A stretch of DNA of 64,000 nucleotides, taken from the NCBI GenBank assembly GCA_030141605.1, contig JAQGDQ010000007.1, positions 310,001 through 374,000 on the forward strand. Reading direction: 5' to 3'. Both the position numbers and the translations under genes were made by a program. Shown in pieces: positions 1 to 44,851 of the stretch. This DNA comes from Tubiluchus corallicola (lineage: Eukaryota; Priapulida; Priapulimorpha; Priapulimorphida; Tubiluchidae). Each line of letters begins with the position of its first letter. Position 1 is the first letter of the stretch. The notes under the pieces are model-generated. The model was not told the origin of the DNA. It did no database searches and saw only the letters and a program-made list of their open reading frames with translations.

Positions 1-790
1 TCATTTAAAGTATATAAGCAAGGAAACAGATAAAGACAGTTAGAGAGACATTGAGTAAAAGCAATATTGTGATGGAACTTTCCCTAAACATGGTGGTATA
101 AAGTACATCAATTAAGTCTCCTGCTTGAAGATCTCATTAACTGCAAAATGATTTTATTAATGGTATTCTTTTGAAAATCTTGTACATTAAGTCCTTCATA
201 CACAATGGTTTTAGTTTTTCTGAGTTTAGAAAACACAAAAAGTACTGTAATAACGTCTAAATTGGGGCAAATAGGACCCTGCTCTAAGTAGTCGATGAAT
301 GCTGAATATGCTAAATCATCTAGACTGATACTGCTATTTATTGTTATGTTCATTAGCATTTACCATTTTGACGAGAGAACACTGTAGATATGGTTTCTTG
401 ATGACATGGTTACCTTGAAAAAATAGAAACGAAGAACCTATTTCAAGAAAGTGAGAAAGCGAGAGAGACAGAAAGAAAGAACAAGAGGAAGGAAGAGAGC
501 TGAAGAAATGAGAGAATGGAAAAACTTGAAAAGAACAGTAAGATTAAGTTCAGGAAATTAAAGGTCTTAATTTAACTGTATAAAGGTAATTCACAAAAAA
601 TGCAAACGAGATTCTTGGACTCTCTTTGGGCATATTTTTTGAGAAATCAACGGAATTTGATCTGTTGCTGTGAGACTGGAAAAGTAATTGGTTATGTAAC
701 CCCCAACTCTTGTGGCAAAAATTAAAGGAGGTCATAGTTGGCAGGGAATTTTAAAGCAATAAACCAATTGACATTGGCAGTAGTGAAGAA
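1..790. other. spacer, nothing recognised
   Basis: AT-rich DNA with a purine-rich GAAA/GAGA stretch near 450-520. Short open frames on the minus strand (108-359, 550-735) show no recognisable domain and no splice context, so I do not call them genes. Confidence 0.5.
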
Positions 791-792
791 AA

Positions 793-1314
793 ATGGAAAT
801 GAAAAATGGAAGAAGAATAATGGAAATGGAAAAATGGAAGAAAAATAATGGAAATTACCACATGTTACAACATGGCCTGGTTACTGGTGAACAATATGGA
901 TTCACCTCGGAAGGATATTGCATGACATGTACTAAATGTATAACTAGGATCAAAAAGTCAGCAAACGGAGTCAAACGTTTGGTTAAGCAAGCTGTTCCAT
1001 CACGGTCATTAAAAGTTAAAGTGCTATTGTATAAAACATTTGTCTGCCCAAAGCTTGAGTATGCAAAAGTCGCCTGGTCACTGCAGTACAATGTCCTAAT
1101 AAACCAGCTTCACTGGATTCAGAAACATTGCCTTCAAATTATGACTAATGGACAAGCTGAAGACGTTACCCCACTGTATGAAAGATGCAAGAGTATAGAT
1201 CTTATTAATTGTTTCAAAATTTTGAATGAGCTAACCATCTTGAATAAAGGTTACTTCTTCGTCCCAACTCGTCGGCGTTATGATCTACGTGGATATTTGA
1301 TGAAACTGTTCTAG
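793..1314 (+). pseudogene. decayed LINE reverse-transcriptase C-terminal fragment (CR1/L2-like)
   Basis: An open frame of about 170 codons matches the region after the catalytic palm of non-LTR reverse transcriptases. It has the YKTFVCPKLEYAKVAWS block (family form: LYKSLVRPHLEYA..WSP), a following W-I-Q-K amphipathic stretch, an LYERCKSIDLINCFKILN block, and a terminal FF.P.RRRYDLRG.LMKLF block. The catalytic FADD motif, endonuclease and ORF1 are absent, so it is a 5'-truncated relic, not a host gene. The first 30 or so codons are a simple GGAAATGGAAAAATGGAAG-type repeat and are probably not element sequence. Its 3' edge abuts the target duplication of the hAT MITE at 1329. Confidence 0.7.
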
Positions 1315-1320
1315 GGTTTG

Positions 1321-1328
1321 CATCTTAG
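1321..1328. repeat. 8-bp target-site duplication, left (CATCTTAG)
   Basis: It is identical to 1736-1743 and directly abuts the TAGGGG terminus of the hAT MITE, which fixes the exact element borders. Confidence 0.88.
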
Positions 1329-1735
1329 TAGGGGTGAGCATCGAACGCTCGAATTCGATTCGAACGAGTTTTTTTAGTTCGAACTCGATTCGAATCCAAA
1401 ACTATAGATTCGAATAATTCAGCACTTCAATTACACATGTTCTTTATCACTAAAACGATTGAAACATCATGCAATTAGCATAACTTAGCTGTGATTTCTG
1501 CGCACAATTTTATACCAATTACTCGTCGTTTTATTGCAGCACAAAATCTAGTGACATGCATAATCTTTGTAAGACTAATTTTTGCTGGTGGTTCGAAAAC
1601 TTGTTCGAAAATCTTTCGATCTCAATTCGAATTCGGTTCGAATTCAAAACACTGAAGTTCGGTTCGATTCGAATTCGAAAGTCACAAATTCGGTTCGATT
1701 CGAATTCGCTTTCTGGTAGAGAATGCTCACCCCTA
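1329..1735. mobile_element. hAT-type MITE, copy 1
   Basis: A 407-bp non-coding element. It begins TAGGGGTGAGCAT and ends with the reverse complement ATGCTCACCCCTA, a 13-bp perfect terminal inverted repeat. It is flanked by perfect 8-bp direct repeats CATCTTAG at 1321-1328 and 1736-1743. TIR sequence and 8-bp duplication length are those of hAT transposons. Just inside both ends lie iterated TTCGAATTCGATTCGAA-type motifs, probable transposase-binding sites. A second copy lies at 56903-57242. It holds no transposase, so it is non-autonomous. Confidence 0.88.
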
Positions 1736-1743
1736 CATCTTAG

Positions 1744-3429
1744 GCCTACTAACATAAGAGATTTCTTTTCACCTGCTGAAATATGCCTTGCCAGATGGAA
1801 TTTTACGTGATAAGTGCTACAATTTTTAGCATTTGCAAAAGTATTCTCAGCATCAAAGCCTGAGTTATTAAGTCTGAGAGACGTACCTGACTACGGTTCT
1901 GTTCACTCAAAGTATCAGAAGCCAGATCATGTGTAACCAGTTCAAGGCTAGATCTGAGAAATAGCGGTTAGTGCTAATTGTTACCTACTGTACGCTATTA
2001 ACCAGTAACCACTAAATAGTAAGGCAGCAAGCCAGTAACCAGTCAGGCCGATTTTTGTGTATCATGCCGGTTACGGGAAAAGGGCAGATTTGTACCCACG
2101 CAGTAAGTGTTCTCTACCTCAAAGGTTTTTAATATTGCTTAGTTTGTTTTTATCACGAACCTCTAAAATTAGCAATTATTGGTAAAATTTAAAATTTGTG
2201 GATGATTGCTTATATGTTCTTGATTTAACTTGGCAAAATTATATGAAATGCGAAATTTTCATTTAAGCGTGCCGAATATTACATTCCCTGTTATGTTAAG
2301 CTAGATGTTCAGAATTTATTTTTTTAAAACTGTGTTCTGTACACGCGGCTGTGTTTAGTTGATAACATGCTTTATGTGTTGCATTACTTTGGTATAGAAT
2401 CGCTAATATTTCGTTACACTAACTGCGGTGCCTTGTTGATTATGCAACGCAGCCTATGAATGTTTTGCGACTGAGTGATATGGGGTCTTCAAATTTGAAC
2501 ATCAATAGCCTGACATTTTTTATTTATCTCCTCAGCTATACCAGAATACAAATATCTCTTGTTATCCCGCAGATAGTAAGGCAAACAGACCCACAAATAG
2601 ATTCAAATAAGTTTTATTATTATGATGAACATTATGGGTTGCAAGTACATCATGGCACATTACAGGTCGACAACGCACACATTATTCTTGCGCACATTAA
2701 GTCAGATAAGACAAAATAGACTACAACTGCTATAATTAATAATTAATCAAGATAAGTTATGCATAAAGGAAAGAGTTAGTGTGGTGCAGAAAGGGTAGCA
2801 TAGTTAACTAAAGTAAAGACTGTGATATTATTACTGCAGTGCCACACATGAAATTGTTGTAATATGTTAAAAGTTTAATTGAAACTGTGAATAGGCTGCA
2901 AAGCCTAGATCACTGTATAAAGTAAAATAAAAAATAGAAATTATAATTGTTTTTTGTTAATTGGTGAACATTTCTGTGCAGTTAAGTGATGTAACTGGTT
3001 TTTGAGCTTTCAGTAAAGTATTTTTTCGAAGGAGTTTGCAATTCCCTCACACAATTTAAATACCCTATCCATAACATTAATCCTCTTCATGAACTATAAT
3101 TTCTTCTGTGTGGAAAAGGTAAAGTAAAGAGAATTGTAAGCTTTAACCCATTTTTTTGCCTTTGGGGAATATATATGAATGTGCAGAACTTTTCGTTATC
3201 CAATTCCTTCCGTTTTTCAAAATATCCCAATCTATACCCAGTTTCCTAAGCTTGTTCAGTTTGTGACTGGGCTACTCTAAACATAACTACTACCTTCATA
3301 AAATGGGAAGCATTGGGTATCTACTCTGTGAGCGAGGTTCATTGGAATCTAAAGAACTAAAGAATAAAGTGTGTGGACACTTCATTCTAATCTGTGTGCT
3401 GTTAGTGCAATACCCTTTTTTGTATATAG
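1744..3429. other. spacer and probable 5' flank of CEP350
   Basis: No coding exon is recognised. The open frame at 2456-2719 has no domain. Upstream CEP350 promoter or 5' UTR exons may lie here. A candidate 3' splice site ends at about 3429 (pyrimidine-rich TTTTTTGTATATAG), which would start a 5' UTR exon leading into the ATG at 3515. Confidence 0.35.
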
Positions 3430-3514
3430 GTCCCTAAACTGGGTAAACTCCCATCAGGATAGTACGGATTTTCTTGAATGACCAAGTAGTTGTTTCAAGC
3501 ACAGTGTAAGTATC

Positions 3515-37181
<33,667 letters not shown>

Positions 37182-37373
37182 CAACTTTGTGGTCTTTTAG
37201 CTGTTTCTTCAGAAATACTGCTTTGCACCAGTCTAGATGGACATTAATTTCCCATCACTCGGAAATTTGAAGCTTTAAGGACCTTTGCACTTCAGTATGA
37301 GTTGGTAGATGTTTGAGACTCAGAGTAGGTCATTTCTCTTTCTGATTCACGTTATCTTTGTAGCCCACTGTCA

Positions 37374-37557
37374 CACTCATTAAGTCAAACCCTTTTTATG
37401 CCGCATACTTTGGGACTGCAAAAAAAGTTGCCATGTAAGCAAGTTTGGTGTCATAACGAGGTGCATTAGTACATACATGTCCATGTAAATATTGGCATTT
37501 TGTTTTACCAAAAATATAGGCATTAGGCGAGGTTGGCATTATAACAAGGTTTGAGTG
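37374..37557. mobile_element. probable pogo-like MITE remnant in the CEP350 3' UTR
   Basis: The right end reads as CACTCAAACCTTGTTATAAT on the minus strand and is followed by TA at 37558-37559. The left end has CACTCA, a six-base interruption, then CAAACCCTTTTTATGCC. The motif TTGGYRTYATAACRAGGT occurs at about 37446 and 37533. This arrangement of iterated motifs resembles the other pogo-like elements here, but the left border is blurred. Confidence 0.45.
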
Positions 37558-37790
37558 TAGTCCCAAAAAATGAGCCTCCATGTGTAAAATGGCTTGTAAT
37601 TGTTTGTCTGTAACAGAGACAACTAAAATAATAATTACTTATTTTTAAGATAGCAGGTTATTATTATCCGCATGTACTACCTGGTTTATGTTACTTCAGT
37701 TAATCTGCTTGATCGTCAAAGAGCCAGCGGTAGCATTCTTTGGTCTGGTAGGAAAAAACGTGTAAAACTTTTTATGTGCATATTTTGTGC

Positions 37791-37796
37791 AATAAA
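37791..37796 (+). terminator. candidate poly(A) signal of CEP350
   Basis: AATAAA is the first canonical signal after the stop codon and is followed by T-rich sequence at 37820-37850. Confidence 0.5.
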
Positions 37797-37819
37797 TTGT
37801 ATAGTTTAATTAAGAAAAA

Positions 37820-38780
37820 GTATTGCTGCTTTTTTTTATAATTATTAAAATATGGACTGCAATAGCTGAGCCTTGCAAAAACTACATTTCTTCAATTTCA
37901 TTTTCAAAAAATGAATAATAATGATACAAAACGAATATTAGTTGGTATTTTCATTCAGTTTTTGGACAAATTACATTCATTTAACTTGGTAATAGTCCGA
38001 TCATCCAAACAAAATCCATATAAAGCACAAAGTGTCAACTAATAACTTATTTTCAAGTAAATTACCAATTACTTACATTCCAATTACCAAAAAGGAATAG
38101 AATTTCTTATAACCCTTATGAAAAAGTGGCAGGTAGGCAATCATGTACAAACTGTAGCTACATAATCATTAGCTTGTGATCATTAGTAGCAAATGCATTG
38201 TACAGGCATCTTGCTATGAAAAGTAACTCTTTGGTGCCACTATTAAATTTTGGTTGCTGTTAAAATAATGTACATGGCATATTGATTTTTGTGGTATTAT
38301 ACTGTTATACTCTCATGATTAGGGGTTAAGCGAGTATGCACATTGAAACCCCATATTTTTCCACAAAATAATTGTCGACTAAGCATTTAAACTTTATTAT
38401 GATTGGTGCGGCAATCACCATGGCAGGCAGATTCCATTCCTTCACAACTCTCGCAGAAAATGAATATTTACGAATGTCAACTAATTGTCCATTGCTTGCA
38501 TAATTTCGTCTAATTATATGTTAAAAATTATCAGGTACTGCATCTCATTGATGTTCTCTAATATGCGAATCATATTACTCTGGCATGGAAACGTATAACA
38601 CTGCACTCATGATTCTTGTTCAAACCGGGTAAAAAGTGGTTAAAAATAAACTACAGGTGAATTAATTATATATCGAAAGTTTCGGCAGCAATAAATTTTA
38701 GGACACACATAAGACACTTGTCAAATAAAAGATTTCATACATTGCTGTCTCCTACCGGGTTTTAGTTCATGTGAGTTGAA
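37820..38780. other. spacer, nothing recognised
   Basis: AT-rich intergenic DNA without convincing exons or bounded repeats. Confidence 0.5.
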
Positions 38781-38822
38781 ACTTATAATAAAAGATAGAG
38801 GATAGAGATTGACGTTACTCGC

Positions 38823-39140
38823 TTGCAATATTTAAAATATTCGAAAACGAGTTGTTGCGCGTCAATGACTAAGATGAGTGGGACATTAATTTTAATGAGA
38901 TTGCCAGAAACAACGCCAGTATTAAGATTAGCATTAAACGGGGCACTGAAATCTGCTAAACGACCTCCAGGCAAACAAAAAACAACTTTAATATCAAGAA
39001 TTAATAAAGATTTACAACAGTTGGAATCAAACCTAACAGTAGCATCACAGTAATTGAAAATTTTAACTATCGATAGGAAACAGTGGAGTGCTCTAATAAA
39101 GGATAGAGGCTATGTCTGCAATCGATGTTTAGAGCAACAG
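38823..39140 (+). pseudogene. LINE 3'-terminal relic
   Basis: The frame 38823-39053 ends with RPPGKQKTTLISRINKDLQQ. In another frame after its stop comes IDRKQWSALIKDRGYV. Together these resemble the extreme C-terminus of many LINE ORF2 proteins (RPPGRPK..W...I..DL..., then DR..WR.LV). The reverse-transcriptase core is absent, so this is a short relic. Confidence 0.55.
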
Positions 39141-39382
39141 AAGTAGAAGAAAAAACTTACAATTAGTACTATCATACAATAGTTACTATTAGTTTTTGGT
39201 TTTTAGAATTCTGCCTGCCAGTGTTTACAATAGACGTAATGGGTATATGATGTTGATGATGACTGTAGCTTACACAGTATAACTAGATTTTAATTTTATG
39301 AACTATGAATTTTATTTTCACACATCAAAATACAATGTTGTATATATAACTTAACAATAAATAAAATGATTTGAGTAGTGTG

Positions 39383-39422
39383 AGGTGAGTGTACGACCAT
39401 ACGGTCATTAACACACTCACCT
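39383..39422. repeat. hairpin-forming inverted repeat
   Basis: AGGTGAGTGT pairs with ACACTCACCT, with an inner GACC/GGTC pair. It could be part of the 3' UTR of the adjacent minus-strand LINE or an unrelated element. Confidence 0.6.
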
Positions 39423-39492
39423 TACTTAAATGAAAATGAAGAAATTATTAAAGTTATGCGTGCTTTTGTAGATGACTTAATGAAATTGATGT

Positions 39493-39652
39493 AATAAAGT
39501 AAATGATGTAATAGTAGCAAGGAAACATAGGGAAAACACAATATATAATTATGAAATTAATATAAATATTGAAATAAAGTAAATGATGTAATAAAAGCAA
39601 GGAAGCGTAAGGAAAACGTAATATGTAATTACGATTTTGATATAGGCTGTGA
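39493..39652. repeat. 80-bp tandem duplication
   Basis: Two diverged copies begin AATAAAGTAAATGATGTAAT at 39493 and 39573. They probably lie in the 3' UTR of the minus-strand LINE. Confidence 0.75.
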
Positions 39653-40471
39653 TGAATGAATAATTTCATTTAAATTGATTTATACCTTTTACTAATAAAA
39701 TTACAAAGGTCGTAATGGTACCTATTAGTAAAAGAAAACATTAGTGCAAAAAGACACACGTGCACAAAAAGAGAAAAAACCTCTGGTTTTCTATGCCAAA
39801 GAATATTTACTAAGTAAAAATATCTTATATTGTTTAGTGGCTATTTGTAAAGAAAGAGAGGAAATGATTGTATTGGGTACACTATTCCACAATATGACTC
39901 CACTGTGCTGTAAGGTATTTAAGCCATACGCTGTGTTAAATCGTGTTTGAAAATAGTGTCCCATACTGGAAGACCTAGTATAGTGAGAGTGAACATCTTT
40001 GATTAAGGTTAAGCAGTTAGTATATAATTCAGGCAACTGCCGGTTATTATACTTATACATGAATTTAAATAATTCAAGATTATAAATATCTTGTATTTTC
40101 AATAAACTAAGGTGTATGTACGATGGTGTTGCATGGTCTCTGTAATTGGCGAAAGTCATGTATTTAACTATTTTATTCTGAACTGTTATTAGTGGTTGTA
40201 ATAAGTATTTTTTTGTTTGCCACCATGACAACACACAGTATTGGAGGTACAGATAGACTAATGCATGGTAGATCATTTTCAAAACAGGCAAATTAATAAA
40301 ATGTCTTAACTTTGCAAAAATACCAGCTGTTTTGTTTAGTTTTGTTGCTGTAGAGGAAACATGGGTAGACCACTTCATATTGTTGTCAATATGCAACCCA
40401 AGGTATTTTATACTACTACTTTGTGTTAAAATTATGTCACCAATTTTGAGTTCGAAAGTGGAAGAGTCTTG

Positions 40472-41317
40472 TTATGAAAGGTTCCTACTGATTAACATGT
40501 ACTTAGTTTTAGTGTAATTAACAGTTAATTTATTTGCTTTCATCCAGTCATCCATCTTTTTTAGTTCGTTGTTGGTGTGATGTTGTAAAGTTGAAAGGTT
40601 AGTAGATGTGTGGAAGAGACTTGTATCATCAGCGGAAAGACGAGTGTTAAAATTAGTAGCAAAAGCTAGATCATTGATATAGATCAGGAAAAGCAGCGGC
40701 CCAAGAGTTGATCCTTGAGGTACACCACAGTTTATATCTAACAAATCAGAGCATGTATTGTTAATAGTAGTGAACTGTTGTCGGTTAGTTAAATAAGATT
40801 TAAGGAGTTCCAAGACAGGGCCTCTGATGCCATAATAATCTAATTTATGTAGTAGAATATCATGCTGGACTGGGTCAAAAGCTTTAGATAAATCTAAGAA
40901 TATTGCACAAGTGAAAAGTTTTTTGTCTAAATTTAGAAGCATATTTTCAACAAATTCGGAAGTAGCTAACGAAGTGGAGTAAGTTTTGCGAAAACCAAAC
41001 TGAAATTTTGTTAGTATATTACATGAAGTGAGAAAATTGTTAATGCGATTACAAATAATATTTTCAAAAATTTTGGAAACTCGTGACAGTAGAGAAATTG
41101 GACGATAATTTGATATGTTGTTTGGCGAATCATTTTTATAAAGTGGCTTGACTTTAGCTACTTTTAGACAATTAGGAAAGGTTCCTTCAGAAACTGCCAT
41201 ATTAAACATTCGAGAAAGAACTGGGACAATTAAATCAGATTCTAATTCGTAGAATTTGACCGGGACATTTTCTGGGCCAGGTGATTTATTTTCTTTAAGT
41301 TTATTAAGAGACAACAA
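40472..41317 (-). pseudogene. LINE ORF2 reverse-transcriptase domain
   Basis: 281 codons of uninterrupted reverse transcriptase, fingers to thumb: LKENKSPGPENVP, AKVKPLYK, NYRPISLLS, FLDLSKAFDPV, GVPQGSTLGPLLFLIYINDL, then SADDTSLF. The same frame continues past a single stop into 40396-39791 (VYLYLQYCVLSWW and the terminal YNTR-like YTRSSSMG block). Confidence 0.85.
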
Positions 41318-42861
41318 TGTTTCAAATTCAGAGATAGGATAAAAGAAGACAGATTTGGAGCATTTAAGAAGGATTGGTAGGTCTTCAAAGTGGGTGGGAT
41401 TTTATTGGCCATATTACTACCTACAGACTGGAAGAATTTATTAAATGCATTAGCAATAGAGAGATAGTCACTTGTGGTATGACCATTGTTATCTACAGAG
41501 GAAGGGGCAACTTGTATTTTACTTTTAATTTTCAGTAGGCTGTTAATCGTACTCCATTGCTTCTTAATATTATTTTTGTTTACAGCAAATAAATGGTCAT
41601 AATATTCTCTTGGATTTTTGTTTAACGTGATTTAGTTTATTTGAATAAGTCTTATAATAAGTCCTTTTATAAAGCGAATTAGAAAGTTTGTGAAATTTAT
41701 AGAGCTTGCTTCTAGTTCTGATTGATTTTAGAATTCCGGGTGTTATCCAGGGTTTTCGAAAGGATATTGTTTCTCTTTCACTAAGTGTTCGAATCGTGGC
41801 ATGTTTATTAAGGGTGGTTTCAAATGATTCCAAGAAATGGGAAAAAGTATTATTTACATTAAGTTGACTATTGCAAATAGTAGAAAGTGAATGTCCCAAA
41901 TCGCTCAGAAAATTCGCAGGAATAAATCTTTTAGTATCTCTTATTTTTATTTGAGACTTACTTTTGCATGCATAGGAAGAGTTAACAATTGCAAAGATAG
42001 GCAGATGGTCAGCCACTTCATACTGAATGATGCCAGCAGTGATGGGATTTTGAAACTCATTAATATAAATATGATCAATTAAGGTTTGTGAGTTGTTAGT
42101 AATGCGAGTTGGTTGAGTGATAACTGGATGAAACCTATTTGAGAACAACATATTTATATAGTTGGCAACTGAAGAAATGTCTTCATGTTGAAGTAAATTA
42201 ATATTCTTGTCCCCGCAAATAAAAGCTGTCCTGCCTGACGAATTGATAAAGTTTAAGATCTTTTCCATTTCTTCATTAAAGTGACTGGCAGATTTGTTGG
42301 GGTGCCTGTACACGACGCCAAATAGTATAGGTGCTTTATTTCTTGATGTTTTTATCTCGACCCATAAATTCTCTACAGCTATTCTGCTAACAGAGTGAGG
42401 TAAGTCGGACGTATATTTTTCGCAGTTAAACTGAATTTCATTAATAACTTTAAATTCAAGATTTTTTTAATATATAGACCTACCCCACCTACAGCAGTAA
42501 GCGAATCTTTTCTAAGAAAAATGCTCTCTGGTATATCGTATAAAAAGGGTGTATTTTCGTGTAATCTTGTTTCTGAAATAGCTACGATGTCCGGAGGATT
42601 TTGAAAATGATCCAATGTTTCAAGCACCTCACCAAAATAGCGGCCAAGACTGCATGCATTCATGTGCACAAAGCAAAAATCATTTGTATTGCTTTTTAAT
42701 TTGGTGTCATGTTTTAGTGCATCTAAAGAATAATACTTACTAGAGTACTGTACTATATAATTATCTGGATCTTGAGAATCTTCACATATGGGTGACAGAA
42801 ATGAAGAAAGATTAGTATAAGTAGATAAGCTTATAGTAGAAACACTCGTGTTGAAGATAGT

Positions 42862-43077
42862 TCAGAAGTCCTCGTCATCGCAGCCCTGAAATGGAGGTAA
42901 AATGTTAATACAGTTTATACAGTAGTAAGCCTCACTACTATTGCCTAAATTACGAAATTCTAAAAGGGACAACGGTGAACATTTTAAGTGTCTCCAACAG
43001 AGACAAATATTACATTGAATAGCACATTGAGTCGGCTTGCATTCATGGTTACAAAACGAACAAGGAAATTTTGCCAT
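42862..43077 (-). pseudogene. LINE ORF2 N-terminal PHD-like zinc finger
   Basis: 71 codons with ordered ligands C-x2-C, C-x2-C, H-x2-C, C-x2-C (FPCSFC, CNIC, WRHLKC, YYCINC), the C4HC3 pattern. It is in the same frame as the following endonuclease piece (42669-42379), separated by a stop. Confidence 0.7.
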
Positions 43078-43122
43078 AAAGGACTTGAATTAAGTTTCAA
43101 AGATATTAAACATTGAGACGGC

Positions 43123-43893
43123 CTATATATCAGCCAGGTCTTGCTCACAGTCTATCGTGAGTTTCTGGCTATTATCTGTGGCTCGCAGAAAAATCCTGCA
43201 GTTGACAGTCCAAATGTGTGCAAAGTTGTATTGCTTTTTGTAGTTGAGCGCTATCCGAATGAATTCACGTCGACTCGGTGTCAGTGATTCACTAATGTAG
43301 ATTTTACTGTCTGTGTAGCGAGAATAATCCAAGGTCGATGTGTTCCCTGCTTTCTTTCTCTCTATGTACATTGCATCACGTTGGGTAAATTTCGCAATAA
43401 TTTTAGGGTAACCCTTTCTTGGCTTAGGGAGCCTACGTGAGATACTAATTTCTTCTTGTGATAATGCAATTCCCATATTGCGGGCAACACTAAGAACTAT
43501 TGCATTTGTATTTTCATGTTCATTTACCAGAATTCCTGATATTTCGAGGCAGTCCTGACGACTATACTGATCAAGTTTGTCGATCTCAATTGCGTTTGTC
43601 TGTGCCTGTTTTTGTAGCTTGCTAACTGTTGCTTTAAGCGAGTTGTTTTCTGTTTTAAGTCTGGCAATGTCTTGATTGGCTGCATCAAGCTCAGTTTTAA
43701 AACCATCAAACATGTCTGAAATGACTTCCTGTGATTTTGATATGGCATCCAATTCCTGGTCAATTTTCGAGACTTTGCTACTTAACATAGATTGCGCATT
43801 CTTGATTGTTTCGATCTCTCTATCAGTCTTCGTTACTTTAGTATCTAGTGTTGTCATCTTACTTGCTATTTCATGCAGCAGTCTCACTGTCAT
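43123..43893 (-). pseudogene. LINE ORF1 (coiled-coil RNA-binding protein)
   Basis: 256 codons. An N-terminal coiled coil (residues about 5-110, heptads such as ALKTENNSLKATVSKLQKQ-like runs) is followed by LDQYSRQDCLEISGI and a R.P.PRKGYPKIIAKF block, the usual ORF1 nucleic-acid-binding fold. A preceding short frame (44095-43871) in another frame probably belongs to the same protein after a frameshift. Confidence 0.75.
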
Positions 43894-44095
43894 TATTACT
43901 GACTACTTTGTTTAGACTTGGAGAAGCTAAACACGTATCATCATTACCAGTTTGTGTAGTTGTTGCAAAGTCAGCGGAAGTCGCCATATTGGATTGCAGT
44001 CTAGACGAACGCCGAGTGCATATACCAAATTCAGAATAGCTTTCGTTAGATGTAGTTGACTTTTTACATTTAATTTTGTCTCCACCTCGATTCAT

Positions 44096-44760
44096 AATAT
44101 TTCACAAAAGAGTTCAGTGTGGAATAACTGCTTTAAACATCAAAATTCATTTTTTGAGAGCAAATTTTAAGAGACCTTCTACGATTTTAATTCAAGCTGT
44201 GTAATGTCACTAGGCATTTTAAGTTTAATGTGAATACACTATGTGAACATTCGTGCTTACTTGATATACCACTTTGCCATTTACCGCAATACTACTATGC
44301 TGCAGTTGGTTTATGGCTTTCTGTTCAAAGAAAACTGATACCTAGATCGGCAAGATTATTTTACCGTTTTTGTGAAATTTTCTGAATGTTCAGTAAATGA
44401 TGATTTCATAGTTCACATGATCAAAGTGATTAAATTTCGCCCCTATCTGATACTGAACATTCATCATCCGTAACTAGTCAAATCCAGAATTATGATTTTC
44501 TAGTGTGTACCTAACTAACTGGTTTCAAACTTGGCTCATATGATGCAGTTCATTGTGGGAAAGAAGAACCATATTCACTTGAGCATTGACCCAACATAAA
44601 ATTTACTCTTTTGGTATCATGGCAGTATTTAAAAGTGAACCATAGCCCAAAGGTAAGCTTACGGTTATCCCCCGGGTTGTACGGCCGTTTCCCTCGATGT
44701 TTATTTCGTTTATTATGTGTGCGTAAGTATAGTTGCATTACTCAGTATTCTCCTCTTTGA
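44096..44760. other. spacer upstream of OLA1
   Basis: It contains the probable 5' flank of the minus-strand LINE, interspersed repeat copy A, and the presumed OLA1 promoter region. No coding exon is recognised. Confidence 0.5.
44386..44462. repeat. interspersed repeat, copy A
   Basis: Contains GATGATTTCATAGTTCACAT then GATTAAATTTCGCCCCTATC and TGATACTGA. Shared with 50002-50080 and 50652-50740. Confidence 0.75.
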
Positions 44761-44767
44761 ATTTGCT

Positions 44768-44775
44768 TATATAAG
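44768..44775 (+). promoter_or_regulatory. candidate TATA box for OLA1
   Basis: TATATAAG lies 77 bp before the OLA1 ATG. An initiation site near 44800 would fit. It is based on position and match only. Confidence 0.35.
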
Positions 44776-44851
44776 TTTTTTGACTTTTGTTTATTTTGTA
44801 ATGTCAGGTGAAATATAATAAACCAGTAAGCATTCTGTAGGGAAGTAAAAC

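Larger units (their letters stand above)
37182..37815 (+). other. CEP350 3' untranslated region
   Basis: It extends from the stop codon to a canonical AATAAA at 37791-37796, about 610 bp downstream. A pogo-like remnant lies inside it. The true cleavage site is unknown. Confidence 0.5.
39788..44095 (-). mobile_element. nearly complete CR1/L2-like LINE, inactivated
   Basis: Both LINE reading frames are visible on the minus strand. ORF1 is in two pieces: a short N-terminal frame (44095-43871), then 43893-43123. The second piece has heptad coiled-coil sequence and a YSRQDCLEISGI block typical of LINE ORF1 proteins. ORF2 starts with a PHD-like C4HC3 finger (43077-42862), then an APE-type endonuclease (MHMNACSL and ISETRLHEN near 42660-42570; GVVYRHP and a VADHLPI block to 41950). 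The reverse transcriptase follows (41317-40472: NYRPISLL, FGFRK, FLDLSKAFDPVQHDILL, GVPQGSTLGPLLF). The catalytic motif reads SADD rather than YADD. The C-terminal domain is 40396-39791. One frameshift near 42345, another near 41620 and several stops make it non-functional. Confidence 0.88.

Noticed and set aside
2456-2719. 87-codon plus-strand frame upstream of CEP350
   Set aside because: No domain, no splice sites that connect in phase to the CEP350 exons, and ordinary AT-rich composition.
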